From contig JXTC01000401.1 in assembly GCA_002914845.1 (NCBI GenBank), forward strand, positions 22,399 to 86,398: a stretch of DNA of 64,000 bases, in the 5' to 3' direction. The translations under genes were made by a program, and so were the position numbers. The notes under the pieces were generated by a model. The model was given only the letters and a program-made list of their open reading frames with translations. It searched no databases and was not told the DNA's origin. The DNA is from Trema orientale (lineage: Eukaryota; Streptophyta; Magnoliopsida; Rosales; Cannabaceae). This document shows positions 34,065-45,620 of the stretch, piece after piece (the stretch's first letter is position 1; the number at the start of each line of letters is the position of its first letter).

Positions 34065-35900
34065 ATGGCAAACACGAGAAACACTAACAGAAACGCTAGA
34101 GTTAGCCAAATCAACCTCAAAGTGTTGCTGCTGCATAGATCGATCCTGCTCAGGATCAACCAGCCGTAACCGCACTTGAGGAGAATATTATCCAGAGATA
34201 AGATCGCATAGAGGATGCTCTTGCAAACATTCAGCAAATCACCAACCAGATCAACGACTCTTTGAGGCGACTTGCTGAAGGATAGATGGTGACTCCACCA
34301 CAACAGGAACACTTCAGAGATCGTCCTACTCCACGACCTGAAAGGGGGATTCACTTCCAAGAGATAGGAAATCGCGACCAGCCCAGATTCCAATAGGTGT
34401 GCCATGCCGATCGCACTTCTAAAGGAAAAGGTAAGGTCACGGACTTACCGTAACAGTCTGGCACTAGAAGTTCTAACACAGACTGTGATCGCGGATAACC
34501 CTCTCAAAGAGCTCCTACCAACCGTGATCATCTGCGCAACAAATATAATCATCAATTGAGAAGCGTCTTTGAGATCATAGGTAGGGAACCAAGGCTGGAC
34601 TTTGCCCACCTAAGACAACACTTAGTTAAACGACGTCAAAAAGGTAGTCACGAGCGATCCACATCGCATCATAAAAACCGAACTCAATGACGTCAAATTG
34701 TTTTAGTCGAGTCTTCTCAAAGGTCGCTGCAGACCCTACCTAATCAACCTGTCTTACGTCGTAATAACAGTGACCAAAGACCACCCTTACTACCAGCAAG
34801 AGATAATGCCCTTCCTCCTAACATTGATGTTCATAATTTGAGGATCACATTAGATGCACTTGCCGGATGGGATGATGAGCTTGCGGATGGATATCGTCAA
34901 TCGCTGTTTAATGAAGAAGTTCGAGCTATTGCACTTCCTGCGAGATTCAAACTTCCCATCATAAACATCTTTGATAGGAAAACTAATCCGCAGAACCACA
35001 TAGGTCACTTCAACGATCTGATAGAGCTCCACTAGATTGATGACCTTGCACGTTGCAGGTGTTTTGCTGTAACCCTCACAAGTGCAGTGAAGAAGTGGTT
35101 CCGAGAACTTCAGTCTGGTTCGATCTCGTCCTGGCAGTAACTCTAGACCGCATTCTTGAGATAATTTCAGGCTGTGAAGAACTTTATTGTTCCGTTGATC
35201 AGTTTGTCTTCCGTTGGATAAGGTCCAGAGGAAACTCTATGATCATATCTTAATCGTTTTACTTCAGATTGGCAAAGGTCAACAACATTCATGAAGGAGG
35301 ACTCCTGATTCTAATGATGGTTGGAGTGCAACCAGAGACTAAACTTTAGGAAGAGCTACTGGAGCGGGAATGTAGGACTCTTGAAGACTTCTATTAGAGA
35401 GTTAGTCGAATCTAAAGGTGGAATCTTCTCGAGAAAATCTTCATAAGACAAAGAAGGAAGGAAGAAAAGAACCAACCAAAGATGCGACCACAATAACTAA
35501 CAATAACAATAACAAGAAGTCAAAAAAAGGAAGAACGAGCAACAAACGAAAAACAGCCCGAGCTGAAGAAGTAGGAGATTCAAAGGGCTCCCATGCGATT
35601 CAACAATTACACCGAGTTAAGTGCACCTATAGATCATATTTATACGATCGCAAATCAGCAGGAGTAGTATCATCAACCAGAGCCAATAAAACGGAATAGA
35701 GTAAAAGGTGATCCCAACAAGTTTTGCCGATATCATAATAATATTAGACAACACTAACAACTGCTATGCCCTAAAAGATGAGATCGAGAGATTAATCAAA
35801 GAAGGGCGGCTGTGGCAGTATACCAGACAGAATGGTAAGGTGAGAGAAGAAAACTAACAGTGACCTCCAGAAGTTCAACACGAAATACGAACCTCCAGAA
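34065..35900 (+). pseudogene. Gag of Tat element 2 (decayed)
   Basis: Starts with an ATG at 34065 (MANTRNTNRNARV) shortly after the PBS, then is broken by stops and frameshifts. Recognisable pieces are ALPARFKLPIINIFD...NPQNHIGHF near 34920-35010, and a shifted frame with CRCFAVTLTSAVKKWFREL near 35055-35110, the standard retrotransposon Gag core pattern. A Lys-rich part around 35420-35600 precedes the region where a zinc knuckle would be, but none is clear. It would form the particle core. Confidence 0.75.
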
Positions 35901-35989
35901 GTTCAACACGAAGTACGAACCATCTTCAGAGGCCCATATGTTGGGGGAGATTCAAAGAGAGCGTAGGATAGATATGCGCGAGAAGCTCG

Positions 35990-36470
35990 ACAGCGGCCGT
36001 TGACTAATGTGATGCACCTCGAACAGCGTCCACAGAAGCTTCAGCGAGTACCAGACATAGACATTACTTTCACGGAGCAGGATACGAGGAAGGTCCATTA
36101 CCCACATAATGATGCACTCATTATAAAAATTAACTGTGGTAGCACGCAATCATGGCGAGTGTTAGTCGACAATAGGAGTGCTATCGACATACTATAGTAT
36201 GATATATTTAAGAAGATGGGGCTGAGTGATAGCAATTTAAGACCCGCTATCACCCCATTCTATAGATTTACAGGCAATAACATAATGCCGAGGGACATGA
36301 CATCGGGACTTATCCCAGAGTTTCATCAGTGATGACTTAATTTTTAGTAGTAGATTGCCCTTTAGCATTCAATGACGTACTAGGAAGATCAACCTTGAGG
36401 GAACTGCGAGCTATTACCTTGATTTATCACCTCACCATGAAGTTCCCAACTCAGCATAGAGTAGGCGAGA
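35990..36470 (+). pseudogene. aspartic protease of element 2
   Basis: The frame reads DIDITFTEQDTRKVHYPHND, then WRVLVDNRSAIDIL followed by a stop, then FKKMGLSDSNLRP. The active site DNGS has become DNRS: the Asp is kept but the essential Gly is Arg, so the enzyme is probably inactive even apart from the stops. The HNDALII and MGL segments are typical of the Retand/Tat protease. Confidence 0.8.
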
Positions 36471-36699
36471 TACGAGGCAACCAATATAACGCGCGATCTT
36501 GTTATAACAATTCTTTGAAGCTCGCAATAAGAGAGATGACGCCTCGCACAATGATGGTCCAGTAACAGAAAGAGACGTCAGGCGAAACATCAATCGAGGA
36601 CTTCGACCCACGAAAGATCGATGAAGAGGTCAAAACTAGGCCAATCGAAGACTTAGAAGATTTATCAATCGGTGAGTCTTCGAAGGTATTAAAAATTAG

Positions 36700-37504
36700 A
36701 GTAAAGCTTCAAGACCCTGTGCGAGCTGAGCTGGTCACATTCCTAAAAGCAATTTTTGATGCCTTCGGATGGCAATATTCGGATATGGTGGGGATTGATC
36801 CGAATATTATATGTCATCGCCTTAATATTAATACAACAAAGAAGCCCATATGACAGAAGAGAAGGGCAATGGATCTAGAATGCTACGTCGCACTAAAGGA
36901 GGAGGTCGAGAAGTTGCTTGAGATCGGATTCATCGAGGAATCTTTTTACCCGAACTGGCTTGCAAATTCGATTTTGGTGAAGAAACCCAATGGAAAGTGG
37001 AGAACATATTTTGACTTTACAAATCTCAATAAAGCTTGCCCAAAACACAGTTTTCCACTTCTAAGAATAGACCAGCTTGTCGATACCACGTCTGGACATG
37101 AGTTATTAAGCTTCATGGACTCATATTCTGGATATAATCAAATGCCCATGTACGAGCTAGATGAGGAACATACCTCGTTCACTACTGATTAAGGATTATA
37201 TTACTACAAAAAGATGCTACTCGGACTCATCAACGTAGGAGCAACTTATCAACGTCCTGTCAATATGAGGTTTGTAAAACAAACTGGCAAGACAATAGAG
37301 GTGTACTTTGATGACATGTTGGTGAAGTCGAAAAAAGCTAAAAATCACGTCAAGCACCTTAATGAGATCTTCAAAATTCTTCGAAAATATCAGATAAAGT
37401 TGAACTCCCAGAAGTGTGCATTTGGAGTAGGATCTGAGAAGTTTTTGGGATTCATGGTCAATCAACAAGGTAACGAAGTAATCCTCAAAAGATCCAAGCA
37501 TTGA
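36700..37504 (+). pseudogene. reverse transcriptase of element 2
   Basis: 36869-37192 gives EVEKLLEIGFIEESFYPNWLAN, LVKKPNGKWRTYFDFTNLNKACP, and FMDSYSGYNQM, broken by a stop. 37214-37504 gives LINVGATYQR, the catalytic YFDDMLVKS box and EIFKILRKYQIKLNSQKCAFGV. Just before 36869 a TGA replaces the Arg expected in (R)QKRRAM. The YFDD form is a mild variant of YVDD/YIDD. The domain is otherwise well preserved. Confidence 0.9.
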
Positions 37505-37617
37505 TTTATATGCAGTCGCCTCATAAACCCAAAGATATGTAGAGCCTGGCGGGAAGAGTAGCTACACTGAGCTGATTTGTATCAAGATCAACCGACAAAT
37601 ACCAATCATTCTTCAAG

Positions 37618-38110
37618 GTGTTGAAGGGTTCGAAGAAGTTCGAGTGGATAGAGAAGTGTGAGCAGGTGTTCCAAGATTTGAAGAAACACTTGGGTTCTCC
37701 TACACTCTTGTCGAAACCAAAACTAGGGGAAAAGCTGTACTTGTACCTCGTTGTTTCCAAGTATGCGATAAGTGCTGCGTTAATTCGAGAGGAAGAGAAT
37801 ATACAGTGGCATGTATATTATGTAAGCAAAAGACTACTCGATGCCTAAACGAAAAATCTGAAGATAGAGAACCTGGTACTAGCGCTTGTCATTGCATCTA
37901 GAAAGATTCGATCATATTTCCATGCTCATTCCCTCGTAGTTTTCACAAATTTTTCATTGAAACTGGTTTTGCAAAAGCCTGAAGCATCCTTACGATTACT
38001 CAAGTGGGCAGTTGAGTTGAGTCAAATCGACATCAATTTTTGATCTCGCATTGCGATTAAAGGTCAAGCTCTTGCAAATTTTATTGCAGAATCCACTTAT
38101 GACGTCAATC
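37618..38110 (+). pseudogene. gypsy RNase H of element 2
   Basis: 37618-37848 encodes KKFEWIEKCEQVFQDLKKHL and LYLYLVVSKYAISAALIREE (the first catalytic Asp position is Lys in SKYAIS, so likely inactive) and YYVSKRLLD. The next frame (to 38110) has a stop and then YFHAHSLVVFTNFSLKLVLQKPEASLRLLKWAVELSQ. Confidence 0.8.
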
Positions 38111-38149
38111 TTCCCACAGAAGTAATTGAAAAACCTACAATGGATTTAA

Positions 38150-38626
38150 CTAAATTATGGAAACTATGTTGATAGATCGTCAAACAAGAGTGGAGCTAGT
38201 ATGGGCTTGGTATTAATTAGTCTAGAAGGGCATAATATCCATTGTGTATTTCACTTTGGATTTCCAGTATCAAATAATGAAGTAGAATACGAGGCGCTGA
38301 TAGCTGGACCGAAGCTCGCACAAGAAATGAAGGTTGAAATGATCGAAGTGTTCAATGATTCCCAATTAGTTTTTTGTCAAGTAATTGGGGATTACCAGTC
38401 CAGAGGGGAAAAAATGCTGGTCTATCTACAAGAGGTGCAAAGATTATTCTCGACGTTTACTGCTTATTGCATTCAGCTGCTTCCTCGCATTAAAAATACC
38501 CAGGCAGATGCTCTAGCCAAATTAGCCTTGACGAAAGATGCAGAATTGCTAAAGGTGGTTCCTGTTGAATTCCTAGCAAAACTAAGTATTGAAGTAGAGC
38601 CTCAAATAACCATGCCGATCGACTAG
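38150..38626 (+). pseudogene. second (archaeal-type) RNase H of element 2
   Basis: The start (the DGA motif region) is lost to stops. The readable part has VSNNEVEYEALIAGPKLA with the catalytic Glu, EVFNDSQLVFCQVIGDY with the Asp (usually GDSQL, here NDSQL), and LLPRIKNTQADALAKLA. As in element 1, a second RNase H places this element in the Tat lineage, here closest by eye to Retand-type members. Confidence 0.85.
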
Positions 38627-38699
38627 AAGCCTTCATGGATAGATCTATAATGAAGTATCTACAAGATGATGACCTTCCTGAGAATAAAGATGATGCGAA

Positions 38700-39781
38700 G
38701 TGACTTCAATTGAAGGAAGCTCGCTATATCATCTATGATGGGAGGCTCTATCGGAGAAGTTTTAGTTCACCATTATTGTTGTGTGTTGATGAAGAAAAAG
38801 TACTCTACATTATGAGGAAAATTCATGAAGGGATATGTGAAAATCATTCTGAGGGGCAGGCACTTGTGAATAAAGCTCTCAGACAAGGATATTTTTGGCC
38901 TACTATGAAGAAGAATGCAATGGAATTTGCCAGGAAATGTGACAAATGTCAACGATTTGCAACCATTCCTAGATCGCCTCCTATTCATCTTACTTCGATA
39001 ATTAGTCCATGGTCATTCGCAGTATGGAGAATTGATATTATTAGAACACTACCATTGGCACAAGGTGGATTGAAGTATGTAGTAGTTGCAGTTGATTATT
39101 TCACCAAGTAGACAGAAGCTGCAGCTTTAAGTACTATTTCTGCGAAGAAGAGGACAGATTTTGCATACAAATCTATCATCTGTCGATATGGTATAACCCC
39201 ATACAATAGTTTCTGATAATGGGAAACGATTTGACTGCAATGAGTTTCACAATTTCAACAATAATCTGGGTATCAAGAAAAGCTTCTCAGCAGTTGTTCA
39301 TCCACAAGCCAATGGTCAAGTCGAAGCTATAAATAAGGTACTAAAACAGAACTAAAAGATGAAACTAGAAGAATACAAGGGAGTTTGGCCAGAGATGCTT
39401 CCTGAAGTACTATAGGCTTATCGCACCACTCAATGTACTACCACTAGAGAGAATCCATTCTCTCTGGCATATGGATATGAAGCAATGGTCCCAGTTGAAA
39501 CTAGTGCGAACTCCTTACGACGATCTACTTATAAGCAAGATCAAAATAATATATTGATGAGAATTGAGCTCGATTTTCTAGAAGAAAGGTGCGAGCAGTC
39601 TCAACTAAGAGTTGCATCATACCAACAGCGTACTGCTCGCTATTACAATTCTAAAGTGAAAAATAGATAATTCAAAGTTGGTGATCTTGTTTTTCAACAA
39701 TTTCTCCCTAATACTAGAGAGCACGGTGTTGGTGAGATCGAGCATACTTGGAATGCAGAACAGCTTCGTTGTTATTATTAA
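38700..39781 (+). pseudogene. integrase of element 2
   Basis: Begins with EARYIIYDGRLYRRSFSSPL, then HEGICENHSEGQALVNKALRQGYFWPTM and CDKCQRFA, the HHCC zinc region. The core has AVWRIDIIRTLP with the first Asp and then FTK-stop-TEA, where Trp is expected. The second Asp lies in the ISDNG-like region near 39220 after a frameshift, and NGQVEAINK follows with the Glu near 39320. The end reads WNAEQLRCYY with a stop at 39781. A piece between REHGVG and TWNAEQ appears deleted. Confidence 0.85.
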
Positions 39782-40546
39782 TAAAAATCTTCGTATATAA
39801 CTTCATATAGCTTCAATGGCCTGGGGGCAAAATTTTGTTATTCGTCATTGGAATTTATTAATAAAAGGCATTATTTCTTCAATTTATCATATTATTTCTT
39901 TTATTGGTTCATTTATTATACTTTTATGACCGTCTTTGAACACCATAAAACTCAGGGAGTAGTGGGATCAAATTAAGTAATCTCCTACTCGCTTCCTAAG
40001 GAACTATGCAAACGTTTATTTAGAAGGGTTGAAATTTTGGATCGATGAATTTCTAGAATTTCTAAAAATCTCAGGATTTTCTCCTCGCTTCATGCCTTAG
40101 CATGTCATTTTACACGATATCACTCCTCAAACAAAAAAGTGACTAAATAAAACGTCTATAGTTCGATGTGATATATTGCTATTCATTCTATTTTGACATG
40201 AAATTTTTGAAAAACGAATATTGAGTTCGCATCACTCACGCTTGTTGTTTTTTATAAGTGACCTAACCTATCCGAATGCTTAAAACCCATTTTAAGTTAT
40301 GGATTCGAATTGTAATAGCGTACTGATCAGACACTTTGGTGATTGACTACTTGGTTAAACTATGTGTTTATATACGTTTATATTATCATGCAACATATGT
40401 TTAATTCTGTTTTGTAGGAATATAAAAATTATTATAAATATAAGCCCGCACTTATGTACGAATAAAATATTACAAAATACGGCAGGACAAGCCCACATTT
40501 GTCTTAAACTTTACAAATTTGGTTTAAAAAAAAAAAAAAAAATTAT
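39782..40546. other. spacer between pol and the antisense ORF of element 2
   Basis: No ORF. AT-rich, with a cctgggggcaaa purine/G tract shortly after the pol stop. Confidence 0.4.
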
Positions 40547-42253
40547 CTACTTAGCAGGTGCACCCTTCCCAGCAGCTTCCTCCATGGCCTCGACCACTCT
40601 CCAACTCTCAACAAGTTCAACTATATCCTCCCCAAGGAAAGAGAAATCGAACTCCGGATGCTCGCAATAGATATTGTATATAATGGTGAACGTGGCGATG
40701 TCGCTGGCTTCGTCTTCAAACTCTTTATCGTCAGTGGCCTTGATGTCTTCAATAGCCTTATGAGCAGCCTCCTTTAGAGCATCCGGATGCTGAGAAATGG
40801 TCTTTTCGAGCTCTTTTACCCACTCCTCGAGCTGCTGCGTCTCTAGTTTTTCCTTGGCCAAGGCCTTCTACAGCTGTTTCTTCTCAGACTCAAAGTTGTT
40901 CTTCTGTTTTTCATGAGTCTTATTCAGTTCCTCGCATGCTTGGGTTATTTCTTCAACTTTCTCTCCTTTCTCCATGCATTCGAGGACTAAATGGTACATC
41001 AGCACAGCAACTGCAGTAGTCTGAAACAAAACAAAAATGTTAGTAAAAGAAAAGACTTCGCATATATATAACAAGAAAGAATAACTCGAACTTACGTTGG
41101 CCAGCATTCACATTGTGGTACTAAAAGCGATTTTTTCTGGCCTTCGTTTCATCCTCTCCCAGCCTTCTACGGAGGTAAAGTGGTCAATAAAGGCCGTACT
41201 CAGGCCGGCCTTCTCTCGCAGTTGATGAAGGAGTGCGAGTAGCTCTTCGTCCTTGTCGGCTTGGCTGGGAGCCCCAGAGGAGGAAGAAGCTGGTTGCTTG
41301 TTTGAAGGCTCGGGCTAGCTCATAGTTTCTGTAAACTGCAGAGGAGGTGAGCTTTGAGGGATGTCCTCGAAGGCAACTTTTCTTTTCTTTGAGGTATCAA
41401 CCTTCTCTTTCCCCTTTGAGGCAGGAGGGTGTTCTCGGAAGTCCTCAACTTTGATCGAGAACCCAGAATAGACAGTGGAGCACGCAGACCGCTACCAATT
41501 CTAGTCATATCTACATAACAAGATGAGTTAGGATGGGAGGATCATGATGGGACAACAAGAGAGATAGTAAGAAAAGAGATACGACCTTCTGAGGTTTGCG
41601 GTTATGGAGAAGCTAATGATGGAGGTTGCTAAATTGCGGTTAGGGCAGGTGCTTTTCGCTTCTCATTTAGAAGAGGAAGTCGTCGCACCCTTGTGTTTCT
41701 TTGAGCTTGATGGTTTGGGAGGACCGTTAGCTGGGGCAGGAAGGGAAGCACTCTTGGGGAACAATCCATAAGCCACCAGATTCTGCGTCATTCCAAGCTT
41801 CTTCTAGTCAAATTCTTCAACTGGAAGATTGTTGACTTTGTTTACATAAGCGAGCTGCGCTTTGCTCAATCCAGGGTGCTCCTTGTTTACTACAAAGACA
41901 GAAAAATGCGATCAGATATTAGAATATAAACAAAGCACAAGAGCGAGCCGCAAATTTCACCTACCGGGATTTTGGAAGGAATTGTTATCCGCATATTCGA
42001 AATAGAAAAATGGACTCTTCTATTTTTTCATATTATTTCGAACCCCGTATATAGTCTTGATTGCCTGATTTGACCACTTGTATGCGTAGAAGAAGCCGAA
42101 GTCAGAGGAGTACAATTTCATTTGGTAAAACCAAGCAAATGCTTCAGATGTGGGGGACCCGAAACCTAGTTTATGATATAATATGTACAATCCTACTATA
42201 TATCTGTAAGTGTTAGGGGTTAATTGAAAAGGGACTACACCGTAATAGTCGAC
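40547..42253 (-). pseudogene. antisense ORF of element 2, C-terminal two-thirds, intron-containing
   Basis: Minus-strand coding sequence opposite to gag-pol. Reading from 42253 down: DYYGVVPFQLTPNTYRYIVGLYILY, then SDFGFFYAYK, a stop where Trp is usual, and KSPFFYFEYADNN. These match the plant 'putative gypsy-type transposon' domain (PF04195). Introns fit canonical sites: about 41966-41890, 41586-41514, and clearly 41095-41021 (GTAAGT donor, TTTCAG acceptor). The C-terminal exon encodes a Glu/Lys-rich coiled coil and PEFDFSFLGEDIVELVESW, ending at 40547; one stop at about 40870 interrupts it. Antisense ORFs between pol and 3' LTR are known in Tat-lineage elements such as maize Grande; function unknown. 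Confidence 0.75.
41021..41095 (-). other. intron in the antisense ORF
   Basis: 75 bp with GTAAGTTC at the donor and a T-rich tract ending TTTCAG at the acceptor. The flanking exons read LAN and TTAVAVLMYHLV, a coherent join. Confidence 0.65.
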
Positions 42254-42490
42254 CACTTTCACTTTACTATACACTCCCTGTAATTCTCTTTGCTCTCACC
42301 TTGAGACTTAGAGAAACTCTTGTAATTCTCCAAAAAATAGTAAAGAACAGTGGACGTAGGCTCATTTTTTTTGGGGCTGAACTACTGTAAAATTCTCGCA
42401 TCTTCATTTGCTTTATTTTTCAACTCGTTTCATACACAAGCCACATCTTGCAATTTTCTAAATTCGTTATTGACAAAGCTTCCATCAACA
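42254..42490 (+). mobile_element. R-U5-only copy of the element 2 LTR
   Basis: 237 bp matching 33769-34005 at roughly nine bases in ten, from cacttt/cacatt to ca(t/g)tcaaca. It starts about where the element's transcript should start and stops at the LTR end, with no U3 and no PBS. It sits where the antisense ORF is broken. The next five bases, tttgc (42491-42495), equal the five before the left LTR region (33526-33530), so it may be the 3' LTR of element 2 after loss of U3. Confidence 0.75.
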
Positions 42491-43002
42491 TTTGCTATTC
42501 TACTTTTTGAGTCTTTTTTTTGCCAATTTTTATCCTGAGTTTGAAACCTTATCGGAGAAAAAAAAGGCCCAGTGAGAGCATATGTCCCCAGTGGATTTTG
42601 GAAATTTTTTTTAAATGTAAGTTTTCTTTCTTTTTTTGTTTAATTTCTTAATCCTAACCCCATGTAAGTTTTCTTTCTTTTTTTGTTTAATTTCTTAATC
42701 CTAACCCCACTGAAAAATCATACAAAAAAAAATTATATATACATATATAGATTCTAAAACTTAAAATTGTTATAGATGTTGAAACTTAAATTGTAATTGG
42801 AATGAAATTTGGGGGCTGGGGGAGGGGGGGAATCAATTTTTAATGACATAGCATTATCTTGGGCTTAATTGATTGCTGAGCTTCAGTAAATAAAATGTGA
42901 AAATTCAATAAGACAATAACTTCTTTTAAGAGAAAAAAAAAAAGACAATAGTACATGAATTATGGAAGCAGCAGATGTTAAAAAAGAGTTGTGTGTGGTC
43001 AA
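42491..43002. other. unassigned segment with a 47-bp tandem duplication
   Basis: AT-rich, no ORF. Two identical 47-bp copies lie at 42616-42662 and 42663-42709. The segment lies between the two halves of the antisense ORF. Confidence 0.6.
42616..42709. repeat. perfect 47-bp tandem duplication
   Basis: The unit begins tgtaagttttctttc and ends cctaacccca; both copies are identical, so the duplication is recent or maintained. Confidence 0.9.
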
Positions 43003-43343
43003 TTGAACTATGTGGGAAGGCGAAGAGGCACATTGATCTTGTAATCTCTTACTATCTTCTCCAGCTTGTTTGTCGTGCAGCTCATCCTCACATTGATGCA
43101 CAACCAGTCGCCTTGTATATAATTATAGCCCCTTGTGAATTTTGGTGCGTCCCTAATGTGCTGAGGCCATTGATCCTGGGGAAGATCTCCTATGCAAGGA
43201 CTATTCTGCCTAGTTCCGGTTATTTCTACTTCGGGTTCTGGCTCTATGTAATCCTCGAGGCTTATCGAGCTAGTGCTCATCTAGGAGAATGACAATTCTT
43301 TCGAGAATGCATTCCCCTCCCTAATTTATTCGCTACTAGACAT
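43003..43343 (-). pseudogene. antisense ORF, N-terminal part
   Basis: On the minus strand, ATG at 43343 opens MSSSE, a stop, a short open piece, another stop, then MSTSSISLEDYIEPEPEVEITG and KLEKIVRDYKINVPLRLPT, after which homology ends. In PF04195 proteins an acidic Ser/Glu/Pro-rich start followed by a (Y/K)xIPxxLRLPxP motif precedes the LDYYGxxPxQLxPN motif, which is found at 42250. About 30-40 residues are missing between the halves, replaced by 42254-43002. Confidence 0.65.
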
Positions 43344-44618
43344 CTGAAAAGAAAACATAGGAAGTATTTATTCCTATGCGAACATTGATCTATAGGTAAA
43401 TTTATGTGAATTTATTTTTATAAAACTAACCTAAGTGCGACTTAGAAATAGGTGTACTAGTTTGTCTATTGCAGATATACTCGCTATGTGCAAGCATTGA
43501 TATCATAGCGATTTAGGGCCAGAAATCCTAAAGATGCGCCGACACCCATCTACTTGATTATCTATAGGAATTAGTCGATCTTCAGTCGAGTTCTTTTAAT
43601 TGACCTATGAGTTTTGCCTATCTACAAAAATTTCAATCCTACAAGTTCGAGTAGAGTTTCAATGATTCCAGTCGATTTATTAAATTTGCGTCTATTATTC
43701 GCCCTAATTAGAATCTAGACCTAATACTTAAAAAAGGTCGAAAGATTTTGTCTATGATTCTAGGTTTATGGTATAATTCTTCATTATATAAGATTATTAG
43801 ATTCTCCTATGGATTCTCTTATGGTCTAAAAAGCAGATGATTTTGCCAGAAATAGAATCTTAGTTATCCTAATCCCAATGCATATTTGTCATTCAAGAAT
43901 ATGCATAATTCACAAAACAATAGCAATGATTCCTAGTTGTTCTGCAATCTATGGAATTCATACAAAAGAAATACTAGATTTTCTACAGAGCAAAAATGAG
44001 AGGGGAAGAGAGATGCCCACCTGGAGATCTGAAGAATGCAGAGGGTATTTATTTGAATTTCGCTAAAAATCTTGCTGAAAATAACTTGAAACAGTAGCCA
44101 AGTTCGTCAGGGAGTTTGCAGCGGTGGTTAACGTCATTGGAGAAGAAGAAGAAAATGGGGTTTCAAAAGAGTGAGTCTTATTCTGGAAATGAAAATGGGA
44201 AAAAGAACGAGGGTCCTTTCTTTTTATACCTCTAAATCTGAGATGATCATAACCGTAGATCAAGGAAGATAATCTTTTGATTTAATGGCCGAGATTTGCG
44301 TGGAAGAAATTGATTCTTAAAAATCAAATCATAATTGATTGTCGAAATACGAAAAGGTGTGATTTGAGATAATGGCTGACATCATTATCATCATTGCATA
44401 TGCTCGAGAAACGTAGAAGTCTTCTCGAGTCTTATCAAACCCTGAGGCAAAAACGACACATGTATGTATCTATCAGAAGAGTGGATATGCCTGATTCAGA
44501 AGAGATATGATTCGAGATTTTGCGACTTTTGGAAGATTTCGAGATGATCTCATAACATCACGTTTTGAAGCTAGCACTTGTTATGGCAGAAAACTCCATT
44601 CAGTCCTAAAGAACTAAT
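43344..44618 (-). other. 5' flank of the antisense ORF
   Basis: No conserved ORF. It contains a minus-strand tataaaaag at 44228-44220 that could start the antisense transcript. Confidence 0.4.
44220..44228 (-). promoter_or_regulatory. possible TATA box of the antisense ORF
   Basis: tataaaaag on the minus strand, about 880 bp upstream of the antisense ATG at 43343. Distance implies a long or spliced leader; inference only. Confidence 0.3.
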
Positions 44619-44636
44619 GGAGCTAGGGGGACAATT
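44619..44636 (+). promoter_or_regulatory. polypurine tract-like sequence before an LTR-like start
   Basis: ggagctagggggacaa directly before ttgttgtg, the arrangement seen at the 3' end of Ty3/gypsy elements where a PPT precedes the TG of the 3' LTR. The following 350 bp (to about 45000) may be LTR: they hold a TATA-like aatatataatatgc near 44750. That sequence does not resemble the LTR at 33531-34005. Confidence 0.45.
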
Positions 44637-45334
44637 GTTGTGTGATCTCAAATCTGCATCATTGATCAATGCCAGAAAGGAAAGTCAACGTTTGTGAGGT
44701 CGATGCGTCAGATCGTATGAGTGTCTTTCGATAAAAGTGCAACCTTCTCCGAATATATAATATGCGACCAACAGAAAAAAGAAACTAGATCAAGTTTCTT
44801 CAAACGGGTAATCTGTGAAGAAAAGGAAACAAGCTTTTGAATAGAAATTAGGCAATCTATCTATTAGTTATTACCTAATTCTATATTATTACCCGAAATT
44901 ATAATACCTGAATCTGATTGAGCTTTTTTAATTAATTTTGGCCGCAAAAAAATTACGCAGTCAAGAAGAACTTTTTTTTCCTTAAGTGCTGTAGTTAATT
45001 AGGCCTTATTCAATTATATGTTTCATTTATGAATTATATAAGTAGAACATGGTTCAAATTTAATTATTGACTGGCAGACATTACTTGAAGTTCCAAACAA
45101 AGTGTATGCGAGTTTAAAATATTACAAAAAAAAGGCCAAAACAAAACAAAAAATGAGATATTTGTCACACTGGTCTCCTACCCTTCTCCATCTGCTCAAT
45201 TTCTCGTTATTAATATTTAACTACAAACGATATTAGAATAAAACAGTATTCAAAACTGCATGAAAATTAATTACGAAGTCAAAATAGACTTTAATTTCAT
45301 TTGATGAACATTCGATAATTCTTGGAGTAGTTAG

Positions 45335-45620
45335 GCTATATTTGGAACTTGGATTTTAGTAGGGGAAAAATTGTGAGTGAAAAGTTGAAGGAAAAAAAGA
45401 GTGAAAATATTTTCTTAAAATTTTACAAAATTTAATTTTTGAAACTTTTTCTCTCATAATCTTTTCATTATAATCTAAATCCTCCAAATTTATTGAAAAC
45501 GTCCTTTATAGAATCTCCGTAAAATTTTTTCCTTCAATCTTTGATAAAATCTAAACAAAAGAAAATAGAATTTTTAAGAATTTATTTTTTTTTCCTTCCT
45601 AAAATCCAAGATCCAAATAG
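45335..45620. mobile_element. MITE with about 24-bp TIRs
   Basis: The left end ctatatttggaacttggat and right end reversed ctatttggatcttggat continue to match through ttttag(t/g)agg. The 286-bp interior is A/T-rich with no ORF. No clean TSD was found. Confidence 0.65.

Noticed and set aside
33531-42490. element 2 as a fully bounded retrotransposon with TSD TTTGC
   Set aside because: The 5-bp match is suggestive, but the left end begins TA rather than TG, it may be an inverted U5 piece, and part of the antisense ORF lies outside the right boundary. Kept as an alternative only.
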